Source of the DNA: Riptortus pedestris
Lineage: Eukaryota > Arthropoda > Insecta > Hemiptera > Alydidae
Assembly (NCBI GenBank): GCA_019009955.1
Contig: CM032233.1
Span: forward strand, 96,679,501-96,743,500
Direction: 5' to 3'
Length of the DNA: 64,000 nucleotides
Shown here: positions 10,594-20,711 of the stretch, piece after piece
Numbering within the stretch: the stretch's first letter is position 1
Layout of the letters: every line of letters begins with the position of its first letter
Translations under genes and position numbers: made by a program
Notes under the pieces: model-generated
Databases searched by the model: none
Seen by the model: only the letters and a program-made list of their open reading frames with translations
Told to the model about the DNA's origin: nothing

Positions 10594-10782
10594 TATTACT
10601 ATTTATTAACGTCCACTTTTTGCAACTAAAGTTAATTGGGACGGGTTATCTACAGGTTACCACCCTTTTCTAGCCAGGGTGGGACTGAGGATTTTAATTA
10701 ATGAATTTCGTCACTAAATAAATTCCCTTGCCCAGGCGGGAATCGAACTCGCGACTCTAGGATTACCATGTGAGATTAAAGA
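10594..10782 (-). mobile_element. tRNA-derived SINE, truncated at its 5' end
   Basis: On the minus strand a B box (GAGTTCGATTCCCGCCTGGG) is followed by the family body (AAAATCCTCAGTCCCACCC, AAAGGGTGGTAACC, CCGTCCCAATTA) and a GTGGACGTTAATAAATA tail. The A box and first part of the tRNA head are missing. Confidence 0.8.
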
Positions 10783-10812
10783 AAACAACAATAAAGTCCA
10801 AGACCAAAGACC

Positions 10813-11404
10813 AAAAAAGTCCGTCAAGCAGGGGCTGCGTAAACTAAGCAGATTTTCCAAGTGAAGTTTTAAGTTAGTAGAGAAATTTCACGAGAGTCGA
10901 GTAGTTAAGGAAACGGCCGAACTAGCTTTTGGCGGGAAAGTCACCCGTCCGTTAGCCTCCCAGATTTAATAAAAATGCAAATATCTCGGTTAATATTCAA
11001 GATAGAGAATACATGTATATAACAATATTTATAGTAAATTTAATTTGCAATATGGTTGATTCTGTACAATTTTTCGAGCCGACATATAGTAACGGAGATA
11101 TTTCGAATTTTCGAAAATCCTCCCCTCTAAACCCCCCCTCCCACTGGTCCGATTTCAGCCGTTAACGAACTTAATCTTTCTTTTTACATAAAACGACTAA
11201 ATATCGAGTTTAGTTACGATCAAACAAAAATTGCGACCGCGAGAGCGGTAAGACAAATATATATATACACACACAGTTTTGAACGGACCTCATTTTCGTC
11301 ATCTACTGTCATGTACATCGATGGACATTTGAAGAAAAATGTCGAAAATTCCGTCGTGAGTACAACCTCAATAGCTGATTTCCCTTAAGGGAAATCTGCT
11401 AAAA
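10813..11404 (-). mobile_element. Family A element, complete short copy
   Basis: This copy shows the whole plan in 592 bp. Read in the element's sense, it opens TTTTAGCAG and a 20-base palindrome GATTTCCCTTAAGGGAAATC. About 130 bp follow, then a short TA/CA core (about 11255-11275), a C-rich block, the inverted subterminal repeat, a hairpin and GACGGACTTTT. The layout matches Drosophila DINE-1 and other Helentron-associated elements. There is no coding sequence. Poly-T at both edges fits the T-T target preference known for Helentrons. Family membership is an inference from structure. Confidence 0.75.
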
Positions 11405-12014
11405 CTCTAAATCAAGAATAATAATCACTTATACAAAGCAAATTTTATTAGAAATAAAATATATATTTACATCATGGAGAAACTAAGTAAAATAGCGGGA
11501 TAAAATATATTTTTTCTGTAATCGTTGAATAATTGTACATTACTAAACTGAAATGAGTGATGAAAGTGAAACATTTTGCAATAGAGTGAAGAAATTAATC
11601 ACTTTCAGCACAAGTGAAGAAAGTGAATTGCCTTCTTAATTAGTAATAAGTATAAATTAAAAAATAATTTGAAGTTGGAAATTAAAGGCTTTTAAATGTT
11701 TCTTAACATTGTAAGAATTTATTTTAACAAAATAAATTGAAATGTGAATGAATTATTGGTGGAAATAATCAATATATTTTAAAATTTAAATATAATAATA
11801 ATTACCTTCCTTGTTTATGACCTGCACTTGTTTATAACTGCACTACTTCACAATCATCACTAGTTGTTTTATAACTATGCTTGTAACCTTTCACAACCAT
11901 GCTTATAACCTACCAACAACATACCATAATCTTCACAACATCCTAATTTTGTTCATATTCTGGTTAGATCTGATCATGTATTACACGATTACAGAAAAAA
12001 TTTATATTACACTC
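11405..12014. other. AT-rich spacer
   Basis: No gene or repeat family recognised. The 66-codon frame at 11877-12077 is a shadow of the hairpin and its flank. Confidence 0.4.
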
Positions 12015-12116
12015 GTGACGAAAGTAGAATTTACAACTCTCGTGAAATTACCACACTCGCTTCGCTCGTGTGGGTAAACGTTTCACTCGAGTTGTAAAGT
12101 GATCTACTTTCGTCAC
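12015..12116. repeat. Long imperfect hairpin (102 bp)
   Basis: GTGACGAAAGTAGA at the left edge pairs with TCTACTTTCGTCAC at the right. Inner segments TTTACAACTC/GAGTTGTAAA and CCACAC/GTGTGG also pair, leaving a small loop at CGCTTCGC. It could be a foldback MITE core; no target duplication was identified. Confidence 0.7.
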
Positions 12117-12724
12117 TTGTATAATAAATAACTATTATACTTAGAAATAGAAATATACGGTGAGAAGAAATCAGCGGTATGTCATTCCAGCCATTAGTGT
12201 GTTATTTCTAGACATTTATTTTATTATTATTTTTTTTACAGATCTTTTATTCAACGCCTTTATTGGAGGAATTTAACACTACCAACAGGAGTTTAGCATA
12301 TAGGAACTGGTGTGAATGAATGGCTTTAATGGAGATTGATTGACTGGGGAGCTATAGAGAAACAGAGCATAGTTGGAGTGCCTGCCAAGGTATTGGTGAG
12401 TGAGGCAAGTCTGTAGCGGGGCCCTTTGTAGTGCCTACAATGTGACAAACCCTAAAGTGGTTTGCATACTCTTTCACTTTGAGCCAACCACTCAACCAGA
12501 TAAATTCCTTTCCCTTTGAGAATGCTCGCGCTGAGCATTATGACTGTTTACACTGAGCCCATTACTCGTACACAATCGGGAACCCTTACCGGCTCATATT
12601 TATTTTCAATATTTTATTTTTATTATTCGGGATAAAGGGAATAATATTTGAGCGGCATACCTTATACACTCCTTTCTAAGAGCTCTTTACCTCTGACTAT
12701 GATTCATAATGCTTGTGAATTCCT

Positions 12725-12725
<1 letters not shown>
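12117..12725. other. Low-copy spacer, moderately GC-rich
   Basis: 12290-12600 is less AT-rich than its surroundings but holds no frame or repeat that I recognise. Confidence 0.4.

Positions 12726-12801
<76 letters not shown>
12726..12801. repeat. (CA)n microsatellite
   Basis: About 36 CA units, nearly pure. It is followed by the CCCCCTAGCGAAATGTT and TACCAAATATAATACAGAC block that also occurs near 6660 and 8640, so it marks the edge of that repeat. Confidence 0.95.
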
Positions 12802-12883
12802 TCCCCCTAGCGAAATGTTATGTTTGGTACCAAATATAATACAGACAATTTTTGACTAGTGGCTGGGATCTAATGTCTGACTG

Positions 12884-13805
12884 TTAACCTTTCGATGGTA
12901 ACAGGGGTGATGCGTCACCCCACGTAGATTTATTTTTTTATGTTTTATTGGTTGACGTGGTAGAGCAAACCTTAGTCAATTGCTAATCTCACTTCGCGTT
13001 AGTGCTGTTCGATTAAGAGTGTTGGTCCCCGTATCAGAGCCTGTTTACCTGATTTATCACGTGCTTGGGGTGACTAGTTACCGCAGTTACTTTTCTCGGT
13101 TGACGACATTTTTAGCATTTATTTGCATAAAGTGGATTCCTGCAATGTTAATGACCCAAATTTTGCCGCATTTGTGAAAGAGTGTCTAGAGGATGAAAGC
13201 AATGTCAATTCTGGTGATGATTCAAGTGGTGAAGAAGATATCCTACAGGAAGAAAGTGATGTTGATGATATAATAGAAGGATACTCTTCAGAAAAGGAGG
13301 AAGAAACGTCATCGCCTTCGGACACTGTAAAAGGTAAACATGGTCATGCTTGGTCATTGAAACCACCTGAACCAAGCAGAACACAAGCCCATAATATTGC
13401 AAAAATCCCTCGAGTAAAACCCTATTCAAACATCACATCTGAACTTCATGCCCTAAACATACTTATTGACCCAACTATAGTTGATAGAAATGTTCAATTT
13501 AAAAACCTGGAAATATGTATTCATCGTGAAAACTACATCTATGCTCACGAGCAAATGACAAAAAAGTGAAAACTTACTGCAGGAAATGCGGAAAACCTAC
13601 GTGCAGCGAGCATCGTAAGTGTGTAGCAACTGCTTCAAATAGTGACTTTCCAATCTATTTTTCATTTTTCAGTTGTCGATTGTATTAATAATAGTTTAAT
13701 ATAAATGTCAAAATGTAAATAAATCATTGTGTTAACATTAATCTCCTTTATTGATTATATAATCCCTTGGGGTGACTCGTCAGCCCATGTTACCTTTCTA
13801 AGGTG
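12884..13805 (+). mobile_element. piggyBac element with internal deletion
   Basis: A TTAA at 12884 is followed by CCTTTCGATGGTAACAGGGG. The right end, inverted, reads ACCTTAGAAAGGTAACATGG, and both continue into a shared CACCCC block, giving inverted ends of about 37 bp. TTAA is the piggyBac target. The right-hand TTAA is degraded. At ~0.92 kb it is far shorter than the usual 2.4 kb, in line with the fused coding remnant inside. Confidence 0.7.
13123..13692 (+). pseudogene. piggyBac transposase: N-terminal region joined to C-terminal Cys-rich finger
   Basis: The first frame (148 residues to 13569) has an acidic N-terminus (residues 21-66), then HAWSLKPPEPSRTQAHNI (residues 75-92), close to the WS-PP-SRT-AHNI block that precedes the piggyBac catalytic domain, and NLEICIHRENY. 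It then breaks. One base out of frame, TYCRKCGKPTCSEHRKC resembles the family's C-terminal zinc-binding finger. The whole DDD catalytic core is missing. No ATG begins the first frame (the leftmost codon used is TTG), so an upstream exon or start was lost. It sits between the element's inverted ends. Confidence 0.7.
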
Positions 13806-13947
13806 TCAAAATAGTGTTACCAGTGTGGAAGATTAATAAATAATAAAATTTTACTTTTTGGGCGTTCATTCTCCTTGAACTGCAATTTACAAACCAGCTC
13901 AGCTGACATTCTTTGGAGTCATTTCCTATTGCTAAAGATGATTTTAT

Positions 13948-14104
13948 AGTACTTATTAACGTGCACTTTGGACTACTATTGTCCATGGTACAATAGTCCT
14001 ACCAAGTCCTTACTATGGAGAGGAATTTTATTTAAATGAGTTCGTTGTTAAAGAAATCCACATTGGGAAAGGAACCTACCATTCTAGGTTTATCATATGA
14101 GACT
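13948..14104 (-). mobile_element. tRNA-derived SINE, diverged
   Basis: Tail-first order of TTAACGTGCACTTTG, GAGTTCGTTGTTAAAG, CATTCTAGGTTTATCATATG corresponds to the SINE read on the minus strand, with many substitutions and a gap in the middle. Confidence 0.55.
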
Positions 14105-14111
14105 CACATGG

Positions 14112-14336
14112 AGGGGCTCAGGTTAGCCATGTGAGCTAAAGCGTTGACCTTTATCTCTCATGGTAAACCTAGAGTGGCGAGTTCAATTCCCGCCTGGGCA
14201 ATAGGAATCTATTTAGTGGCGGAATTCATTAAATAAAATCCTTAGTCCCACCCTGTCTAGAAAAGGGTGGTAATCTGTAGATAAACCCGTCCCAGTTAGC
14301 CTTAGTTGCAAAAAGTGGACGTTAATAAATAAATAA
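14112..14336 (+). mobile_element. tRNA-derived SINE, near full length
   Basis: The head reads GGCTCAGGTTAGCCATGTGA (A-box region), then GCGAGTTCAATTCCCGCC (B box, GTTCAATTCC). A body of about 120 bp follows (CTTAGTCCCACCCTGTCTAG, AAAGGGTGGTAA, CCCGTCCCAGTTAGCC) and the tail is GTTAATAAATAAATAAAAA. Pol III transcription from the internal promoter is the known mode for such heads. It lies head-to-head with the diverged copy at 13948-14104. Confidence 0.85.
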
Positions 14337-15476
14337 AAATTAACTCACAGTGTTAACCTGCTGCAGATGAGATCTGCCAGAATCTTCCTTTACGTACCTC
14401 GGTTTTCTCCTACGTAAGTTGAATATGTTCAATTCGTTTCTTTTTTTAGATATAACTTATTTGTTAAACATTTGTCTCATATTCGTCTATTTTTTTTTTC
14501 TTTTAAAGAAACAAAAGATATGATTCAGTTTCATTTTATTAAAAGACTTCAAAGGCCCGATAAAAAGGTTGCAATGCTAAGGGCTTCCGTTTGTGCTTTG
14601 GGCTAACGGGGTCTGTGTAAACACTAATATCGTTTGAATGGTGGGCTTTGGACGGGCTGTAGAGTGACTGAAGGGAATTAGCTGGTCGGCTGAAACGGAA
14701 AGAGTATGCAAAGGGCTTTGGTTGGTCACATTGTCATGGCAACAAAGGATCCAAGGCAGGCTTCCCGATACCTCCAGCTCTGCTCCCTTCCCCAACATGT
14801 GGCTGCATTACTCAAGGGGATTTTTTCCACCATGGCCAACCCTATTTCACGAGCCAGTACCCGTACGCCCCGCGGGCCAAGCCCTCCCCCTACCCGCCTA
14901 TAAGCGAATAATCATAATTCGTTTTCCTCCATTGACTGTTCCACTATCGTCCCCAAATTGAGTTTTCCGACTACAAATTTAGCCGTTGTTAATTCACAAT
15001 ATTCCAGTACTGGCCATATGCCAAAGCAACAGTCAAGCCTGTATCCCGCTGGGCTCACCCCGTTCGCCAGACAAAGGGGCTCGAGCACTCTCCAAGTTGC
15101 ATATCCTATTATTTGTACATTTTGTTCTTAATGACCAAATGTTCAAAGTAAACTTCTTCTCTTAAACAGATGGACACAAGTCCTTAGTTAAGTCTGTACT
15201 TTAGTAGGATACCATACGTTCCCTCCACTATAAGAGTCCTTCAACTTTAACATTTCATTAAACACCATTATCAAATATTGCAATCAAAAAGATGACTCTT
15301 ATTTCGTAACCTGCTTCTTTCAGGATTGAGCCTGAATTTCCATTCTCTAAATTTTAAGGCAATTATGGAAATATGCCTATTTAAATTCACTTAACCAATC
15401 GATGACGGAAAATTAGAGAGCAAAATTAATTGCCTTTTGGTTGTCAATATGTTTATTTGGATTTATCTTTGCCAAT
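14337..15476. other. Low-copy island, GC-richer (about 14580-15090)
   Basis: The only ~500-bp stretch with clearly raised GC and no family A/B similarity. It contains ATTGTCATGGCAAC at 14730-14743, a full match to the RFX X-box consensus RYYNYYATRRNRAC. Overlapping open frames on both strands (14577-14798, 14706-14961) look like by-products of GC content. It may be host regulatory or exon sequence, or an uncatalogued repeat. Confidence 0.4.
14730..14743 (+). promoter_or_regulatory. RFX X-box-like site
   Basis: ATTGTCATGGCAAC fits the symmetric RFX-factor consensus at every position. No gene or TATA box is identified beside it, so function is unproven. Confidence 0.3.
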
Positions 15477-15477
15477 T

Positions 15478-15605
15478 TTTAGCAGATTTCCCTTAAAGGG
15501 AATCAGCTGTTGAGGTCGTCCTCATGACATGATTTTCGAAAATTTTATTCGAATGTCCATCGATCCTACCCAGGAGATGACGAAAATGAGGTCGGTTCAA
15601 AATGT

Positions 15606-15608
<3 letters not shown>
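15478..15608 (+). mobile_element. Family A element, 5' end (split element, left half)
   Basis: TTTTAGCAGATTTCCCTTAA, CAGCTGTTGAGGTCGTCCTC, CATCGATCCTACCCAGGAGA and GACGAAAATGAGGTC lead into (TA)n at 15609. The matching post-core half lies 3.7 kb away at 19341. Confidence 0.8.

Positions 15609-15660
<52 letters not shown>
15609..15660. repeat. (TA)n microsatellite
   Basis: Long TA run (early ATGTATATG breaks) between a family A 5' end and a Penelope fragment; the first codons of the fragment follow directly. Confidence 0.95.
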
Positions 15661-15663
<3 letters not shown>

Positions 15664-16182
15664 GGGAATAGAAACAGCATTTGGCACTGACAAGAAAATA
15701 GCACACATGTTACCCAGCTGCAAAGATCAACTCCAGACAAAAATCCCAGGAATATACAGCATACCCTGTTCTTGCGGCTTAGAATATATTGGACAAACCG
15801 GCAGATTGATAAACACCAGGGTCGCCGAGCATATCAAGAGTTTAAAAAAGTTTCGGACAGAAGAATCAGCAATAGCAGAGCACTTGTGGGAAACTAACCA
15901 CAGCATCAAATTCGATGAAGTTAAGGTGCTGGTCAAGGTGAATCGATACCAAGAAAGACTGGTTGAGAAGCTATAGAAATCGTGAAATGCCCATTCAACA
16001 TCAATAGGGAGGATGGATACAGACTCAGCAAACTCTGGAAGCCCGACATTCCACAGAGACCACGGACAATAAACATAAACGACGGTATAGCGGGTGAACG
16101 ACCACCGGAAGAAGTATCCGTAGACTCCTGGAGGGGACGACTCCGCCCAAGGAAACTGGACAAAGCCTACAAATATACCTGA
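15661..16182 (+). pseudogene. Penelope-like retroelement, C-terminal GIY-YIG endonuclease region, frameshifted
   Basis: The frame from 15661 encodes IPGIYSIPCSCGLEYIGQTG with GIY at 15749-15757 and YIG at 15785-15793. The conserved Arg (TGRLINTR) and a downstream SAIAEHLWETNH block carrying the catalytic-type Glu follow. This is the GIY-YIG nuclease that ends Penelope-like proteins. A one-base shift near 15966 moves the reading to a second frame (15967-16182), which carries the family's typical NREDGYRLSKLWKP end and a stop. The reverse transcriptase is absent, so the copy is 5'-truncated and dead. It lies exactly between two (TA)n runs inside a split family A core. Confidence 0.85.
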
Positions 16183-16234
16183 GGTGAACACACACTCTTC
16201 AGTCTCAGAGATAGCCATGAAGAAGCTAGAAGTA

Positions 16235-16235
<1 letters not shown>

Positions 16236-16266
<31 letters not shown>
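16236..16266. repeat. (TA)n microsatellite
   Basis: TA run separating the Penelope 3' end from the hairpin end of a Helitron-like element. Confidence 0.9.
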
Positions 16267-17402
16267 CTAGCTCAGATACCCGGCTGCGCCCGCGAATTCA
16301 TTAGCGGCTGCATGGTGCTGGTATCTGTTAGCAGGCATTACCTTGCACCACATTTTGACATTTAGCCGTCCCAGTGTTTAGGATTGATACCCGTCATTCC
16401 CGTGGATTTGCTAATAACAGAATTATTTGTTCGATAAGGCTTCACAGTCTTCGATATTTTTATATTTCCCGTCTCTTATACATGTAAATATGGTGAATTT
16501 TTATTTCAGGCCACCCTTATAAGCCCCCCTCCCATTCGAACCTAAAAATTTTAATATAGCGAATAATCATGGAAGAATTAATTCTAATTGACATACCTGA
16601 GTTATTTTAAGTTCGGTTATAATGATTAGCCGTCAATGAAATAGTTGACTCCGCTTTAATTTATAGTGTATAGTCTCGTTTAATACATAGTTATAAGACA
16701 AAAGTAAATATTAGAAAAGTTTCACTAAATAACGAAATACACCACTATTATTATGTTTCGATTTGACGAAATAACCGATAGAAAACGAAATACCGTTTAA
16801 TTATAAATCAGGCCACCCTTACAACCCCCACACCTTGCCCGTCCCAAAAATGTTGGTATGGATGTTTCTAAAAAGGGTTAGTTCAGTGCTAATACACATA
16901 CCTGTAGTTTTATTTATTTCGGTTGCGTCATTGTCCCAATATAAAATTGTCACTTCTATGCTATAGGTTTTAGCGTATATCTCGTTTATAAACTTCCGTA
17001 TACCGAAAAAAAGTGTAAATATAACAAAAGTTACTCAAAATAACAAAAAAAACAACTTTTGTTATGTGCAAAATTGCCGAAAATGCAATAGAAAACGAAA
17101 TATTGCTATATTTTAATTTCAGCCCTCCCTTATAACCCCCCACTCCCTGTATTCGTCCGAGAGAATATTAACATAGCCCTAAAGTCTAAGTTGGTTTATT
17201 AAGTAGTATAACATACCAAGTTTTCAAAAAATTCTGTTCAGCCGTTTATGCGAAGAAAGGTAACAAACAAACAAACAAACAAACAAACAGACATACCCCA
17301 AAGAAACAAAATGCAGTTATGGAGTCAAAAGAACATGATAAACGAAAAGTTATCGTGAAAATTTCGCGAAAAAAATCAATGTACAGACAGAGGTAACAAT
17401 TT
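16267..17402 (-). mobile_element. Family B Helitron-like element
   Basis: On the minus strand it begins TTGTTACCTCTGTCTGTACA (17402) and ends with a hairpin, CGGGCGCAGCCGGGTATCTG and CTAG at 16267. Here CTAG is followed by A, not T, on the element strand. Two internal modules (CCCTTATAACCCCC blocks) are present; a run of ACAAACAAACAAAC occurs near 17265. Confidence 0.75.
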
Positions 17403-17483
17403 TATAGAAATATAAAATATAAAAATATATAGTATCTATATATATTATATATATATAAATATAACTTCAATATATATATAACT
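17403..17483. repeat. Degenerate TA-rich junction between two opposed Helitrons
   Basis: An imperfect TA/TATAA tract joins the 5' ends of two family B elements in opposite orientation. Confidence 0.7.
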
Positions 17484-19285
17484 TATTGTAACCTCTGTCT
17501 GTACATTGATTTTTTTGTTCGCGAAATTTCACGATAACTTTTCGTTTCACATGACATAGACACCATAACTGCATTTTGTTGCTTTCGTGTAAGTTTGTTT
17601 GTTTGTTTGTTTGTTTGTTTGTATGGTTTGTTTGTTTGTTTGTTTGTTACCTTTTTCACGCATAAACGGCTGAACCGTATTTTCCTGAAACTTGGTATGT
17701 ATATAACTACTAGCCCAACTTAGACTTTAGGCTATATTAATATTCTCTAAGACGAACAGGAGTGGGGGTTATAAGGGAGACCTGAAATTAAAAATAGCGA
17801 TATTTCGTTTCCTATTGTTTTACTCTTATTATAAGCAAAATATTGCCATAACAAAAGTTGTTTTATTTGTAATTTAGAGTAACTTTTGTTATATGCACTT
17901 TTGCTGTTTACGGAAGTATAAATGAGTTATACGCTAAAAGCTATAGCGGGAGTCCACAATTTTATTTGGGACAAAAGACTCAACCGAATTAAACCAAACT
18001 GGGTATCTGAATTAGTACTAACGCCTTCATTATAATAAGCTATACTAACATTTCTTGGGACGGGCAGGAGTGGGGGTTATAAGGAAGGCCTGAAATTAAT
18101 AATAGTGATATTTCGTTTCCTATTGCATTTTCGGCAAATATGCCCATAACAAAAGTTGTTTATTTTGTTATTTAGAGAAACTTTTTTATATACACTATCA
18201 TTGTATACCGAAGCATAAAGGCGTTATATGCTGAAAATTATAGCGGGAGACAACAATTTTATTTGGCACAAAGACACAACCGAACTAAATAAAACACTCC
18301 GTATGTGTATAAGCACTAACGCCTTCATTATAATAAGTCATACTAACATTTCTAGGGACGGGCAGGAGTGGGGGTTATAAGGGAGGCCTGAAATTAATAA
18401 TAATGATTTCCTAATGGGGTTTCGGCAAATATGCACATAACAAAAGTTGTTTATTTTGTTATTTAGAGAAATTTGCTCAACACTTCATTTCAATATGAAC
18501 TACCAGGTACCTCTCCTGAAAAAATTAATTCAAATGTATGACAATATTTTCTCCTTATTAATTCAAATCTATGCATAATGCACAGGAGACGGGAAATATG
18601 ATAATATGCAAAACAGTGAAGTCTTACATAAAAAAATTATTTTATTAATAACAAATGCCAACAACGGGTATTAACCCTAAACACTGGGACGGGTAAATGT
18701 CAAAATGCTGTGCAAAGTAAAGCCTTGCCAGAAATATACCATCACCATTCAGCCTCAAATGAATAATAAAATAATACTGTGAATCAATATTTTAAGGAAA
18801 ACTATGGAGATGCTGGAGCGGAAGGAGGCCGGAGCCTAAACAGTTAATTGAGTTAATTTATTTCCTGTGAAATGATTTCCACTGAGCTCTACTATTACAA
18901 ATATAATCTAATGTACAAAACTATGTTTAAACTATATGTGCTTCAAATTGCTGTTTGACAGGTAATAAGTATTCATTATAACAGGATATTTAATTGTAAA
19001 TAAATTGCTTCCACGATTCTGGTTTGAAGTTATTCAAAAAGGTGAGTTGGAAAAGTGGAGAGGGATAGTATTCTAGGAAACACAATTTTTATTTATTACA
19101 TTCCAAAATTTATAAATTCTCATCTATACAGTCGCCTGGGCCTGACCACTCACGGGAAAAACAATGCGCACCAGACGGGGAAGTGAAGTAAAACATTGAA
19201 GCCTTGCTCAAAAAAAAAAAAAGAAAATACTATTATCATTCTGCCTCAAATGAGTTCCCCGAGCGAAGCCGGTTACCTTAGCTAG
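17484..19285 (+). mobile_element. Family B Helitron-like element, longest copy
   Basis: From ATTGTAACCTCTGTCTGTAC to a hairpin-type end GAGCGAAGCCGGTTACCTTA, then GCTAG before T. Three copies of the ~300-bp module (AGGAGTGGGGGTTATAAGG at about 17758, 18067 and 18365) lie in tandem. The last ~450 bp (18790-19240) is an alternative 3' segment shared with the copy at 23366-24613. It has no coding sequence. Confidence 0.75.

Positions 19286-19340
<55 letters not shown>
19286..19340. repeat. (TA)n microsatellite
   Basis: Pure TA run between a Helitron end and the resumed family A element. Confidence 0.95.
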
Positions 19341-19342
<2 letters not shown>

Positions 19343-19690
19343 TGTTAACGCTCTAGCGGTCGCAATTTTTGTTTGATCGTCAGCAAACTCGATATTTAAA
19401 CGTTTTATTTAAAAAGAAAGATCAAGTTCGTTAACGGCTGAAATCAGACCAGGAGGAGGGTGGGTTTAGAGGGGAGGAATTTAAAAAAATCGAAATATCT
19501 CTGTTACTATACGGTATATAGAACCAATTTTATTGCACATCAAATGTACTATAAAGATTGTGATATACGTTTATTCTCTATCCTGCATATTAACCGAGAT
19601 ATTTGCATTTTTCAGTTTTCAGCCTTCAAGAAACCCCCACTTCTACTAATGTGATATTAAAAAATTCAAGACCATTTTTTAAAACAATAT
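19341..19690 (+). mobile_element. Family A element, post-core half (split element, right half)
   Basis: GTCTGTTAACGCTCTAGCGG, AACTCGATATTTAAACGTTT, a G-rich block and the AACCGAGATATTTGCATTTT body follow the core in normal order. It ends without the 3' terminus and meets an oppositely oriented copy. Confidence 0.75.
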
Positions 19691-19705
19691 TTTTTTTGAA
19701 CATTT

Positions 19706-19975
19706 ACGTCCATCATGCAGGGACTGCGTACACTAAGCAGATTTTCCACATGAAATACACATTACAATAGATAAATCGATATACTGCTAACAGAACTCCA
19801 GATGAATATTTAGTTAATAAATACTAACGATAATGAGAAATGATTCAGTCAATTTACACTTGAATAATCTCTCCAACGGAAGGCGGGTGAATTGTAAACA
19901 AACAGGTCAGCCAAACTCTCAGAGATGAATAAATAGATAGAAATATTCTACTGTATACTCAGTACAGTCATTAAA
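19706..19975 (-). mobile_element. Family A 3' part
   Basis: ACGTCCATCATGCAGGGACT, then AAGCAGATTTTCC and body blocks (GTAAACAAACAGGTCAGCCA). It stops before the core. Confidence 0.7.
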
Positions 19976-19978
19976 GAA

Positions 19979-20604
19979 TAAAGCAGGGGCTGCGAAAACT
20001 AAGCAGATTTCCCACGTGAAGTTTTACAATAGAGAAATCTGCCTAATAACAACTCTAGTAGTAAGAAACCTCTAAACCTAAAACATTATTTAGGGCGTAA
20101 TAACCCAGTAGTTTCTAGCCCCAAAAAACAGTTAACCTAACCTCTAAACCTATTCACGAGGGACGAATAGTTATGGAAATGGCCACCAGAGCTCTCGGCG
20201 GAAAGTCCGAACATAGCCTACTGGGGACAACACGCAGAATACAAATCCCCCCTCTAAACCCTCCCTCAATAAGATTGGTTCTGTATAATTTTTCGATCCG
20301 ACGTATAGTAACGGAGATATTTCGAATTTTTGAAAATCCCCCCTCTAAACCCTCCCTCCCACTGGTCCGATTTCAGCCGTTAACGAACTTGATCTTCCTT
20401 TTTACATAAAACGATTAAACAAAAATTGCGACCGCTAGAGTGTTAACAGACAAATATATATATTTATATATATATATAGTTTTGAACGGAACTCATTTTC
20501 GTCATCTCCTGGGTAGGATCAATGGACATTTGAAGAAATTTTTCGAAAATCGCGTCATGAGTACGACCTCAATAGCTGATTTCCCTTAACGGGAATCTGC
20601 TAAT
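19979..20604 (-). mobile_element. Family A element, near-complete, cassette type 2
   Basis: Only the last bases of the 3' end (GTCCGTCACG) are missing. Between the subterminal repeat and the common body it carries a ~190-bp cassette (TATTTAGGGCGTAATAACCC, CCACCAGAGCTCTCGGCGGA) also found at 22634-23362 and 48416-49131. A TA core is at about 20453-20477; the 5' palindrome has one change. Confidence 0.75.
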
Positions 20605-20711
20605 AAATAAAAGCTTGCCTGCATTTGGCTAGTGAATGCTCGATCCTGAACTCCTGCTTCAACACGGCTTATTATCATGGTCGCAATATTTATTGCTTTA
20701 AATGAATTTAA

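Noticed and set aside
14577..14961. Overlapping frames on both strands of the GC-rich island
   Set aside because: Frames on opposite strands in GC-rich DNA are expected by-products; no domain or start context.
15602..15660. Start codon and Tyr-Ile repeat peptide leading into the Penelope fragment
   Set aside because: It is translation of the (TA)n microsatellite. Similar YIYIY frames at 6659, 25356, 32895, 33158, 39533, 46367, 50819 and 52033 are likewise artefacts.
16235..16270. Target-site duplication of TA around the Penelope fragment and Helitrons
   Set aside because: In a TA microsatellite a duplication cannot be told from the repeat itself.
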